DNA of 21,993 nt from contig JAUVXN010000011.1 in the NCBI GenBank assembly GCA_030603605.1, forward strand, positions 1 through 21,993, given 5' to 3'. This DNA is from Dehalococcoidales bacterium (lineage in GTDB: Bacteria; Chloroflexota; Dehalococcoidia; Dehalococcoidales; RBG-16-60-22). The notes below the pieces were generated by a model. That model saw nothing but the letters and a program-made list of their open reading frames with translations. It did no database searches and was not told where the DNA came from. Shown here one piece after another: positions 1-7,428 of this stretch. Positions within the stretch are counted from its first letter, which is position 1, and each line of letters begins with the position of its first letter. The position numbers and the translations under genes were made by a program.

Positions 1-737
1 CTTGCCATATTAATCGCTTCTTCACTGCCAACGGTGATAACCCGGTCAACCTTGCTCATGTCAATCAGCTTGGGGATGAAGCCGTCGCCAATCCCCTGTA
101 TTTTATGCTCCTTAATCCTGACCTCGCTGCCCCCAAACATGACCGCCGCTTCTTCCGGTTCCACTGCGATTACTTTAAACTCTGGATTGACTTTTTTCAT
201 CACGTTGGAAATACCCATCAGTGTCCCACCGGTACCAACACCAGCTACCACGGCATCCACCGGTCCAATTTCCCTCAGAATTTCCTGACCTGTTTTTTCC
301 TGCGCAGTTATGTTGTTGGGATTACTGAACTGACTGGCGATAAAGGTTTTCGGTTTTTGGGCAATCTCCTCCGCTTTTTCTATGGCTTCTTTAAGGCTGC
401 CGCTCTTTGAAGTCAGCACCAGCTCGGCGCCAAATGCCTTCATCATTTGCTTTCGCTCTTCACTCATGTTTTCCGGCATGACCACAATCATCTTGTAGCC
501 TTTAACCGCCGCCACCATGGCCAGGGATATACCCGTATTGCCACTGCTGGCTTCAACTATGGTATAGCCTTTCTTTAATTCCCCTTCCCTTTCGGCAGCT
601 TCAATTATTTCCAGAGCAACCCTGTCCTTTATGCTGCCGCTGGGATTGACGCTCTCCAGCTTGGCGTAAACATTATCTATCTTGATAATCGGGGTATTCC
701 CGATAGCATCCAAAACAGTGAACCTGTTACTCTCCAA
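1..737 (-). CDS. cysK: Cysteine synthase (O-acetylserine sulfhydrylase family), 3' end cut by window edge
   Basis: PLP-dependent beta-replacement enzyme that makes L-cysteine from an activated serine (normally O-acetylserine) and sulfide in the cytoplasm. The first 245 codons are present. Visible motifs are IGNTP near residue 12, PSGSIKDR with the Schiff-base Lys at about residue 37, the substrate loop ASSGNTGIS at about 63-71, and the phosphate-binding GVGTGGT. The start is TTG at 737, chosen because a strong ribosome site (GGAAGGAG) lies 7 bases upstream and no better in-frame ATG exists. The loop between IGNTP and the AKLE strand looks a few residues shorter than in typical CysK. It lies 34 bp downstream of nurA on the same strand, so the two are probably co-transcribed. 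Family assignment is secure; the exact donor (O-acetylserine or O-phosphoserine) cannot be told. Confidence 0.9.
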   Translation of the reverse strand, partial: MESNRFTVLDAIGNTPIIKIDNVYAKLESVNPSGSIKDRVALEIIEAAEREGELKKGYTIVEASSGNTGISLAMVAAVKGYKMIVVMPENMSEERKQMMKAFGAELVLTSKSGSLKEAIEKAEEIAQKPKTFIASQFSNPNNITAQEKTGQEILREIGPVDAVVAGVGTGGTLMGISNVMKKVNPEFKVIAVEPEEAAVMFGGSEVRIKEHKIQGIGDGFIPKLIDMSKVDRVITVGSEEAINMA

Positions 738-771
738 CTTTGTTCTCCTTCCTATGTCTGGGTCAATATTT

Positions 772-1968
772 TCAAACCCACCTTGTTCTTTTACTCTGGC
801 TCTTGGCGGAGGTAAGGATGGGCATGTGCTCCTCCAACATAGATGACTCTACCAGCTGCCAGAAGTTTTCTCTATCGGCACCGGTTACCACTGCCTGCTC
901 GTGGGCTTCGCTCAACGCCACCGGATATCCCTGTCCCCGCCGGCACTGGTCCAAGACCAGAGTATGAACCAGATTGAGCAAACTTTCATTTACTGCCCCC
1001 CAGCGGGGAATCTCAACCCTGGCTACTTCATCACCCACCCTGAGGTAGAAGAAGTAGACCTGATGATATCCGTAATGCTTCTGGATTTTAGACGGGCTGA
1101 TAAACAGCTCTGACCTCTCTCCCTCACTCAGTAAGTTTAAGAATAGCTCCCGGTCGCGGACACCAGCCACTGCATCGCAACCTCTTTCCTTATTAGCCGA
1201 GCAGTAGCGGTCGCAGTCAGCCGGTTCATGGGGGCAGATAGCCACCCGCAGCGCATTAACCACATCAGTGCTGCGAGGAAAGCTGATATAGCTGGCCAGA
1301 GCCAGCCTCCTGCCATTGTTAAGCTTTCTCAGGTCATCAAGATAGCGGAGAAAACCATTAGTCAGCAGTGCCTCGGTGACAAACTCGGGGTAAGCCTCCA
1401 AGCCCCAGAGAATAAGCGAACCATCAAGCAGTGCCAGACTGCTGCTGCCCGCCGGCAGCTCTGCGGCAATTTCGGCTAAATAACGACACTCCTCGACGGC
1501 ACGCTTGATACCCAAAAGCGTCCCCTCAATCGGCTGCTCGCGAGTCCCGACTCCGGACGGCATAATAACCAGGTCTTCATCTGCAGAATAAAGGCTGGGG
1601 AAACTGTCAAGACTGGCTCCGGGCTTGGCGCCGTAACGGATAATGACCGAGCCGATGTTTATCAGGTAGCACCTCGTTGCCCGATGGCGGTCAACATCAA
1701 TATGAGAGCCGTCGGTAGCGATGACGGTGAATTCGGCGGGGGTGGGAGATGCTCCATAGTGGCTGGCAAGCCCATCCACCAAGTCAGCCACCAGCCAGGT
1801 AGTCTTGCTGGCGGCAATCTTCCTTTTCAAGGCATCGAGGTCAATAGCCTCATCGCCGACAACATCCAGGGCATTCTGAAGGTGCTTCTGCCTTTCCTCG
1901 CGGGCATCCTTCAGTCTGGCTACCATGCCGCCAACTTGGTTCACAACCTTGCTTAAGTCCAGAGACAC
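772..1968 (-). CDS. nurA: NurA-domain nuclease
   Basis: NurA proteins are Mn-dependent 5'-3' exo/endonucleases. In archaea they work with the HerA translocase to resect DNA double-strand breaks. Here the first metal-binding motif is ATDGSHID with Asp86, the second is LLDGSLI with Asp182, followed by a SYISFPRS strand around 226-233 and a C-terminal SEAHEQAV...DRENFW segment, all in NurA order. At 398 aa the length fits the family. An insertion contains Cys245, Cys252, Cys256 and Cys264, a possible metal-binding cluster. The start is GTG at 1968 with AGAGGAAAAGAG just upstream. No herA gene lies beside it, which is unusual for archaeal NurA but not uncommon in bacteria. The predicted promoter is directly upstream, and cysK follows closely. 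The nuclease role is from family knowledge; the partner is unknown. Confidence 0.85.
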   Translation of the reverse strand: MSLDLSKVVNQVGGMVARLKDAREERQKHLQNALDVVGDEAIDLDALKRKIAASKTTWLVADLVDGLASHYGASPTPAEFTVIATDGSHIDVDRHRATRCYLINIGSVIIRYGAKPGASLDSFPSLYSADEDLVIMPSGVGTREQPIEGTLLGIKRAVEECRYLAEIAAELPAGSSSLALLDGSLILWGLEAYPEFVTEALLTNGFLRYLDDLRKLNNGRRLALASYISFPRSTDVVNALRVAICPHEPADCDRYCSANKERGCDAVAGVRDRELFLNLLSEGERSELFISPSKIQKHYGYHQVYFFYLRVGDEVARVEIPRWGAVNESLLNLVHTLVLDQCRRGQGYPVALSEAHEQAVVTGADRENFWQLVESSMLEEHMPILTSAKSQSKRTRWV

Positions 1969-1987
1969 CTCTTTTCCTCTTGGCTTC

Positions 1988-2016
1988 AGTATAGTTCATT
2001 AAAAAAACGAACTCAA
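1988..2016 (-). promoter_or_regulatory. Predicted sigma70-type promoter of nurA-cysK
   Basis: On the minus strand, TTGAGT (2011-2016) and TATACT (1988-1993) are separated by 17 bp. The expected transcription start is near 1981, giving a leader of about 13 bases that holds the ribosome site before the GTG at 1968. Seen by eye only. Confidence 0.6.
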
Positions 2017-2037
2017 GCAACGCCATAAAGGAATTAT

Positions 2038-2137
2038 TTGGCAACCCACCCCTCGAAGAGTCTTCGACCTTTATCCCCCTCCCTTGGTAAGGGAGGGGGA
2101 ATTATAGTTTCCGAAGGGGCTAACGCCCCTTCGGGCT
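2038..2137 (-). repeat. Dispersed palindromic repeat, short copy (copy 1 of 4)
   Basis: This is the short version of an intergenic repeat found four times in the window. It contains the palindrome TCGAAGA-G-TCTTCGA at 2053-2067, a CCCCCTCCC...GGGAGGGGG stem at about 2076-2099, and a 10-bp stem with TAAC loop at 2111-2134. Read on the minus strand, its order (C-rich stem, then palindrome, then GAGGGGTGGGTTGCC) matches the right ends of the copies at 2841-3140 and 9002-9360. It sits between the divergent nurA and LysE genes, and no coding potential is seen. Confidence 0.75.
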
Positions 2138-2180
2138 TCCCACCATATAAGAAGAGAGGCACTGAGAGAGCCAGTATGAT

Positions 2181-2813
2181 ATGATTATGCGGGGGGTCGC
2201 TATGCTTCCAATCTTGCTAAGTGTAGTTATAATTTCGTTCTCCGGGGTAATGGCGCCCGGACCAATGTTTGCGGTAACCCTGGCCAAAAGCTATAAGTCA
2301 CCGCTGGCGGGTACCCAGATTGCCCTGGGACATGCGGTGATAGAAGTCCCTCTGATACTGCTCATCTACTTTGGCTTTGCCCGGTTCTTTGAGAATAGCA
2401 CCGTGCAGCTCATACTGAGTTTAGTGGGCGGCGGTATGATTATCTGGATGGGCGTCAGCATGTTTCGTATCCGAACCGAGGTAGTCCAGAAGGATAAGGA
2501 CTTACCTTATAATGCCTTTACTGCCGGCATCTTTACCAGCGCCTTTAACCCATTCTTCCTGCTGTGGTGGGCAACCATAGGCAGTATGCTGGTTATGAGA
2601 TTCCTTGATTTTGGCATTCCCGGGTTAGTTATCTTTATTATCGCTCACTGGCTTTGCGACCTAGTCTGGCTTTCGCTAATTTCAGTGCTGATTTACCGAA
2701 CCCATACACTCTGGGGACTAAAGTTCCAGGAATGGGCATTCATCGCCTGTAGCCTGCTACTCGTCGGATTTGGTGGCTGGTTTATGATATCAGGCATACA
2801 GTCGGTGGTTTAG
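2181..2813 (+). CDS. LysE/RhtB-family amino-acid or small-molecule exporter
   Basis: Inner-membrane exporter of the LysE/RhtB superfamily, which expels amino acids or related metabolites using ion gradients. The 210-aa length is typical. The N-terminal helix carries the family signature GVMAPGPMFAVTL, followed by a second helix with GHAVIEVPLILLIYFG, a GGGMIIWMGVSMF helix, the charged loop RTEVVQKDKD, then TSAFNPFFLLWWATIGS and three further hydrophobic helices, about six in all. ATG codons at 2181, 2187 and 2202 are possible starts. The third has a GGGGGG run five bases upstream and places the first helix at the usual distance from the N terminus, so it may be the true start. The gene stands alone between two repeat copies. 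The substrate cannot be inferred. Confidence 0.85.
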   Translation: MIMRGVAMLPILLSVVIISFSGVMAPGPMFAVTLAKSYKSPLAGTQIALGHAVIEVPLILLIYFGFARFFENSTVQLILSLVGGGMIIWMGVSMFRIRTEVVQKDKDLPYNAFTAGIFTSAFNPFFLLWWATIGSMLVMRFLDFGIPGLVIFIIAHWLCDLVWLSLISVLIYRTHTLWGLKFQEWAFIACSLLLVGFGGWFMISGIQSVV

Positions 2814-2840
2814 CAAGCCATCCCTATTAATATTTATTTA

Positions 2841-3140
2841 GTAGCCCACCCCCTTTATCCCCCTCCCTTTATAAAGGGAGGGGGAAATGGATTATATGAG
2901 AGGGACTTCGTCCCTCTAAAACTCCCTACAAACATAATGGAGACTTCGCCTCTCTATGACTTTCCCTTTCAGCATTTCATCTACTTGCTCTGGTCAATAA
3001 TATATAGGGGTGTCTAAGAGGGGCTTTGCCCCTCTTTTCAAAATCTTCCCCTTCCCCTTGTTAAGGGGAAGGGGATACAGGTCGAAGACTCTTCGAGGGA
3101 TAGGGTCACCTAAGGAAAACCTAAGAGGGTGAGGTCAACA
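2841..3140 (+). repeat. Dispersed composite hairpin element (copy 2 of 4)
   Basis: This element fills most of the 406-bp gap between the LysE and HDAC genes. In order it holds: a perfect 26-bp palindrome at 2859-2884 (CCCCCTCCCTTT/AAAGGGAGGGGG); an 8-bp stem with TTC loop at 2899-2917; a small GAGAC-type hairpin near 2940-2957; a 9-bp stem with TTT loop at 3016-3036; a 12-bp stem CCCCTTCCCCTT/AAGGGGAAGGGG at 3048-3074; the palindrome TCGAAGA-C-TCTTCGA at 3082-3096; and a right end reading GGGTGAGGTCAAC. Bases 2899-2926 are identical to 9089-9116. There is no open frame of note. The 3016-3036 hairpin, followed by TTC, could also terminate LysE transcription. Confidence 0.8.
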
Positions 3141-3158
3141 AAAAATCCGTCACTGCTA

Positions 3159-3188
3159 TTGCTTATCGAACTTTATATCTGGTATTAT
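3159..3188 (+). promoter_or_regulatory. Predicted promoter of the HDAC-family gene
   Basis: TTGCTT (3159-3164) and TATTAT (3183-3188) are 18 bp apart. This puts a transcript start near 3195, about 25 bases before the ATG at 3220. It lies just outside the right end of the upstream repeat. Seen by eye only. Confidence 0.5.
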
Positions 3189-3219
3189 CGCCATTAGAAT
3201 AATTCTGCGGAGAGATAGC

Positions 3220-4254
3220 ATGAAAGCAGGCTTTGTATATGACCCCATCTACCTCAAGCATGATACCGGGCAGCATGTAGAAAATGCCCGGCGATTGGAA
3301 GCAATCATTTCGCATCTGGAACAGACCGGGCTCAAACAGCAACTAACCGCCATCAAGCCTCGTCCAGCCACCATTGAAGAGCTATCTCTGGTGCATCAAG
3401 AGCAGTACATCTCAAGTATTCGGGAGGCAGCGCAAAAAGGCGGCGGCTGGCTTGATTTGGATACGGTGATGTCGCCCGATTCCTATGATGCCGCTCTCTA
3501 TGCGGCTGGTGGTGCTATTAAGGCAGCCGAGGCGGTAATGAAAGGGGAGGTAAACAGTGCTTTTGCCCTGGTCAGGCCGCCGGGTCATCACGCCACCCCC
3601 CGCCGAGCCATGGGCTTCTGCCTGTTTAATAACATAGCTATCGCCGCTAAATATGCCCTGTCTAAATTTGGGCTGGAACACGTTGCCATCATTGATTTTG
3701 ATGTCCACCACGGCAATGGCACACAGGAAGTCTTTTACGACAACCCACAGGTGCTTTACGCATCAACTCACCAGTATCCTCACTACCCGGGAACGGGCAG
3801 CATTGAAGAAATCGGCAGCGGAGAAGCCGAGGGGACTATAGTTAACATACCGCTGCCCGGTGGTTGCGGCGATGCCGAATACCAACAGGTCTTTGAACAA
3901 ATCATTGTGCCGGTAGCCAGGCGCTTTAAGCCACAGCTTATCCTGGTCTCGGCTGGCTATGACACTCACTGGGCTGATGAGCTAGCCCTGATGCAAGTAA
4001 GTGTCACCGGCTTCGCCCAAATGGTAAAGATTATCAAGGGATTAGCTGACGAACTGTGTGGTGGTCGGCTGGTCTTCAGCCTGGAGGGCGGCTACAATCT
4101 CAGTGCTTTAGCTGCTTCAGTAAAAGCTACTTTTGAGGTGCTGCTCGGTAACACCGATATTGATGACCCACTAGGTCAAACACAATATCAAAGGGGCGCT
4201 CCTGATATTACTTCCCTGAGCAAGGCAATAAAGGAAATACATAACCTACTTTAG
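3220..4254 (+). CDS. Zinc-dependent histone-deacetylase-family deacetylase (HDAC/AcuC/AphA type)
   Basis: Arginase/deacetylase-fold enzyme that hydrolyses acetyl-lysine, acetylpolyamine or similar amides using one zinc ion. The 344 aa match bacterial HDAC-like proteins. Motifs in order: RPPGHHA with the catalytic His123-His124 pair; GFCLFNNIAIAA; DFDVHHGNGTQ with zinc ligands Asp161 and His163; STHQYPHYPGTG; SAGYDTHWADELA with the third ligand Asp248; and LEGGYN with the transition-state Tyr292. All catalytic residues are present. The start ATG is preceded by GGAGAG. Its stop lies only 3 bp from the convergent CDF gene. A second, NAD-dependent deacylase lies at 9449. The in vivo substrate (protein, acetoin-related compound or polyamine) is not deducible. 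Confidence 0.92.
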   Translation: MKAGFVYDPIYLKHDTGQHVENARRLEAIISHLEQTGLKQQLTAIKPRPATIEELSLVHQEQYISSIREAAQKGGGWLDLDTVMSPDSYDAALYAAGGAIKAAEAVMKGEVNSAFALVRPPGHHATPRRAMGFCLFNNIAIAAKYALSKFGLEHVAIIDFDVHHGNGTQEVFYDNPQVLYASTHQYPHYPGTGSIEEIGSGEAEGTIVNIPLPGGCGDAEYQQVFEQIIVPVARRFKPQLILVSAGYDTHWADELALMQVSVTGFAQMVKIIKGLADELCGGRLVFSLEGGYNLSALAASVKATFEVLLGNTDIDDPLGQTQYQRGAPDITSLSKAIKEIHNLL

Positions 4255-4257
4255 GGC

Positions 4258-5163
4258 TTAATCCTTTCGCAGTTCAGGGGGAATCGGGCATTGGTCGCAT
4301 TTCTCATCACATGGCTCAACATGAATAATTACACTGGCACGTTGCAGCCTGGTTTCTATGTCCTGCTCCAAGTGGTCACACATCCGGTGCGCTTCTTCCA
4401 AACTAGTGTGCCTGGGCATTACTACGTGCAGGTCGATGTAGCGCTGGCTTCCCGCCTTACGGGTACGCAGTTGATGAAACTCGACCAGCTCACCAATATG
4501 CTCCATGATAGCTAACCTTACGGCGTTCTCTTCAGCCTCTGGCAATCTAACATCAACCAGCCCGCCAAATGATTTCCTCAATACATCATAAGCCACTTTC
4601 AGGATAAATAAAGCGACTAACAGTGCAATAATGGGGTCAAGGATATTGAGTCCGGTGAAGCGTATAGCTACTAACCCCGCCAGCACCCCCGCAGCGGAGT
4701 AAACATCGGCAGCAATATTGCGAGCGCTTGCCTCCAGTGCTATTGAATCCGTAGCTCGTGATACCTTGAGCAGAAACCGGGACAGGAAGATGCTGACTAT
4801 TATTGAAACCACCATTACCCCTATCCCGGCTTCAGTCAGCTCTAATGCAGTGCCGAATATTATTCTGCGTACTGCTGAATAGATTATTAAGCCACCAGCG
4901 GCAAAAATCAGCACTGCCTGCACTATAGCCGCAACGTCCTCCACCTTGCCATGCCCAAAGGGATGCTCCTTATCAGCCGGTCTGGTGGCTACACTAACTG
5001 CAAAGAAGATGATTCCTATAGCAAACAAATCAAGGAAACTATCCGTGGCCTGGGCAAAAATGCTGATACTCCCCGTTATGACCCCCGCCACTACTTTGAG
5101 CACAATCAGCCCGATTACAACAGCGAGAGAAAGCTTGGCGGCACCACTCCTGGTAGAAAACAT
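4258..5163 (-). CDS. Cation diffusion facilitator (CDF) metal exporter with NxxxD site
   Basis: Membrane antiporter that exports divalent metals (Zn, Fe, Mn, Co) in exchange for protons. The 301-aa length and about six helices fit the FieF-like group. Site A is DSFLD in TM2 (Asp41, Asp45) and N-IAA-D in TM5 (Asn149, Asp153). In E. coli FieF the matching TM5 residues are His153 and Asp157, so the His is replaced by Asn here. The cytoplasmic site residues Asp64, His67 and His71 (in DKEHPFGHG) are kept. The C-terminal domain has DLHVVMPRHTSLEEAH and IIHVEPC, followed by an unusual Cys285-x3-Cys289-x2-Cys292 tail. The start is ATG at 5163 (GTG at 5166 also possible) with AGGTGG upstream. It follows secF by about 10 bases, at the end of the cca-secD-secF operon. 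Family call is firm; metal specificity is open. Confidence 0.9.
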   Translation of the reverse strand: MFSTRSGAAKLSLAVVIGLIVLKVVAGVITGSISIFAQATDSFLDLFAIGIIFFAVSVATRPADKEHPFGHGKVEDVAAIVQAVLIFAAGGLIIYSAVRRIIFGTALELTEAGIGVMVVSIIVSIFLSRFLLKVSRATDSIALEASARNIAADVYSAAGVLAGLVAIRFTGLNILDPIIALLVALFILKVAYDVLRKSFGGLVDVRLPEAEENAVRLAIMEHIGELVEFHQLRTRKAGSQRYIDLHVVMPRHTSLEEAHRMCDHLEQDIETRLQRASVIIHVEPCDEKCDQCPIPPELRKD

Positions 5164-5173
5164 CACCCACCAC

Positions 5174-6094
5174 CTACTTTTTGGCTCTTACCGGTAGAGG
5201 CAACCACCGAGTAAACCTACCCCACTCTCCTTTGTCCCACACCACCAGTAAAGAAGGGGCAATACAGACCGAGCTAAAAGTTCCAGCAATGATACCAATT
5301 ACCAGAACGACAACAAAATTCTGAATTGACACCCCGACAAAGAACAGCAGGGCTAATACGACAATTAGCGTGGTTAAACTGGTATTTAAGGAACGAAGTA
5401 AAGTCTCGACCAGGCTGTTATTAACTACAACCTCAAAGTCAGCACTCATATCCATTTTCAGATTCTCGCGGATTCTATCAAAAATGACCACGGTATTATT
5501 CACGCTGTAGCCAATGACCGCCAGAATGCCGGTAATAAACATCAAGTTAATCTCCCAGCCCAGTATGCCGCCGAGGATAGAGAAAATGCCCGACGCCACT
5601 AGGGCATCGTGTACCAAGGCAATTATGGCACAGGTACCGTAGTGGAAGGGTTTGGGCATGCGGCGAAATGCCCAGGTAACATAAAGGAGTATGCCCACCG
5701 CAGCTACGGCTACAGCGATGGCGGCAGTTCGCACTGTCTCGGCGGCTATCATCGGTGAAACCGAAGAGAACTCGGGCTCGGTGAGACTGCCAAATCTAGT
5801 CTCTAACACCTCCTCCAGTTGTGCCTTATCTTCACTACCCAGTTCACGGGTGCGGATAATGAAATCACCGGCTCCGGTACGCTGAATGAGAACATTGGAG
5901 TAGCCCAAATCAACCAATGCCTGCTTCAGATGACCCTGTTCTACCTCCTGCTCGAAGTCCACAGTCAGCATAGAACCGCTGCTAAATTCAATCCCCGATT
6001 TGAGACCAAAGGTCAGCAGGGAAATAACACCAATAAGGATAACTATCCCGGATATAAGAAAGAACCTGAATCTTTTACCGATAATATCAAACAT
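5174..6094 (-). CDS. secF: Protein translocase subunit SecF
   Basis: Accessory subunit of the Sec preprotein translocase. With SecD it forms an RND-type membrane complex that uses the proton gradient to complete secretion. The sequence shows an N-terminal helix (about 10-31), the periplasmic entry motif GIEFSSGSML (normally GIDFTGG), and then five C-terminal helices, including NNTVVIFDRIREN, the conserved segment in SecF TM4. The length of about 306 aa is normal. The start ATG at 6094 overlaps the secD stop (TGATG), a sign of translational coupling; a GTG one codon upstream is also possible. The CDF gene follows within about 10 bases. Confidence 0.95.
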   Translation of the reverse strand: MFDIIGKRFRFFLISGIVILIGVISLLTFGLKSGIEFSSGSMLTVDFEQEVEQGHLKQALVDLGYSNVLIQRTGAGDFIIRTRELGSEDKAQLEEVLETRFGSLTEPEFSSVSPMIAAETVRTAAIAVAVAAVGILLYVTWAFRRMPKPFHYGTCAIIALVHDALVASGIFSILGGILGWEINLMFITGILAVIGYSVNNTVVIFDRIRENLKMDMSADFEVVVNNSLVETLLRSLNTSLTTLIVVLALLFFVGVSIQNFVVVLVIGIIAGTFSSVCIAPSLLVVWDKGEWGRFTRWLPLPVRAKK

Positions 6095-7410
6095 CACTTT
6101 TTCCCCACGGATACGCTAAACAGCGAAGTCCTCTTTGCCAAACGGCTACCGATAAAAAGTCGCAGGAATGTCCGAGTAACCACTATCGCCGTGAACATGC
6201 TTACTGCCACACCGATAAACAAAGTTACGGCGAAGCCCTTTACCGGAGCACCGGCAACGATACTGTTACCAACCCAATATAGGATACCGCAGACAATAAA
6301 AGTAGTTACATTACTGTCACGAATAGCCGTCCAGGCCCGATTGAAGCCAGCCTCAATAGCCGCCCCCAGTGTCCGCCCCGTCCTGATTTCTTCTTTCATC
6401 CGCTCAAAGATAAGGACATTGGCATCTACCGCCATACCTATGGACAGGATAAAGCCACCCAGTCCCGCCAAGGTAAGAGTTACCGGTATCAACTTGAATA
6501 ATGCCAATATTAATGCCCCGTAGAAAATTAACGCCAGGCAGGCTAAAACGCCGGAGAGGCGGTAATACACTATCATAAATAACATAACCAATATTATGCC
6601 GATTATTCCCGCCTTAATACTCATGTCAATAAAATCGGCGCCCAGTATCGGGGACACTGTCTGGTCATAGATAGGAGTCAAGGGAAGCGGGATGCGACCG
6701 GCATTAAGCAGTTGAGATAACTCCTGAGCCTCATTCAAGCTCAAGCCTTCAATCTGTCCCCTATCGGTAATCTTGGACTGGACAATAGGCGCAATAGCCC
6801 GTCCATCATCTCCCAGCAATGGCTCACCACTGAGATAGATACCTAAAGGCTCACCAATAAGGCGACCGGTGATTTCCTCAGATAATCTGCTCCCCTCACT
6901 GTTCCACTCAAAAACCAAGAGTATTTTGCCGAAATCATCAGTTCTGACATAGGTATTCTCCAGGAAGTAAGAACTATTCAGTATCTTCTCCTGCCCATTG
7001 ACCACACTGGTCGCCGGTATCCACCCCTCTTCACCATCTTCATTAATCACCCGCTCACGAAATTCAATCAGTGCCGTTTGACCGATTAGCCCCTTGGCTT
7101 TCTCTGCCTCACTGACGCCGGGTAATTCCACCAGAATGCGGTCGGTACCCTGCTTTTGGATGACCGGCTCGGTTACCCCCAAGACATTGATTCTCCGCTC
7201 AATAACGGCGATGGCACCATCAATGACTTCATCCTCTTTGCCCGGTTCGATTTCGGAAAAGTCAGCCTGGTAAACCATGTGGATACCGCCCTGCAAATCA
7301 AGACCAAGCCGCATTGCCTCCCTGCCGAACAAGGGGTAGATAAGAGCAGTGATGGCAAAGGCAAAAAGGGCCGATATAATTATCAGGACCAGCGTATTTT
7401 TTCTAACCAT
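6094..7410 (-). CDS. secD: Protein translocase subunit SecD
   Basis: Partner of SecF in the SecDF complex of the inner membrane. One N-terminal helix (about 7-26) precedes the signature GLDLQGGIHMVYQADF. A periplasmic domain follows with IERRINVLGVTEPVIQKQG and VELPGVSEAEKA, then five helices including GLGGFILSIGMAVDANVLIF with the conserved Asp of the proton path. At 438 aa it is shorter than E. coli SecD (about 615 aa), as is common in Gram-positive bacteria and Chloroflexi. It lies 18 bp after the cca stop and overlaps secF. No yajC is adjacent. Confidence 0.95.
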   Translation of the reverse strand: MVRKNTLVLIIISALFAFAITALIYPLFGREAMRLGLDLQGGIHMVYQADFSEIEPGKEDEVIDGAIAVIERRINVLGVTEPVIQKQGTDRILVELPGVSEAEKAKGLIGQTALIEFRERVINEDGEEGWIPATSVVNGQEKILNSSYFLENTYVRTDDFGKILLVFEWNSEGSRLSEEITGRLIGEPLGIYLSGEPLLGDDGRAIAPIVQSKITDRGQIEGLSLNEAQELSQLLNAGRIPLPLTPIYDQTVSPILGADFIDMSIKAGIIGIILVMLFMIVYYRLSGVLACLALIFYGALILALFKLIPVTLTLAGLGGFILSIGMAVDANVLIFERMKEEIRTGRTLGAAIEAGFNRAWTAIRDSNVTTFIVCGILYWVGNSIVAGAPVKGFAVTLFIGVAVSMFTAIVVTRTFLRLFIGSRLAKRTSLFSVSVGKK

Positions 7411-7428
7411 TTTTCTACCTAAAGTTAT

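Noticed and set aside
5819..6523. Open frame of 234 codons on the plus strand opposite secF and secD
   Set aside because: It is antisense to two clearly conserved genes, has no recognisable motif and crosses their junction; it is a shadow frame.
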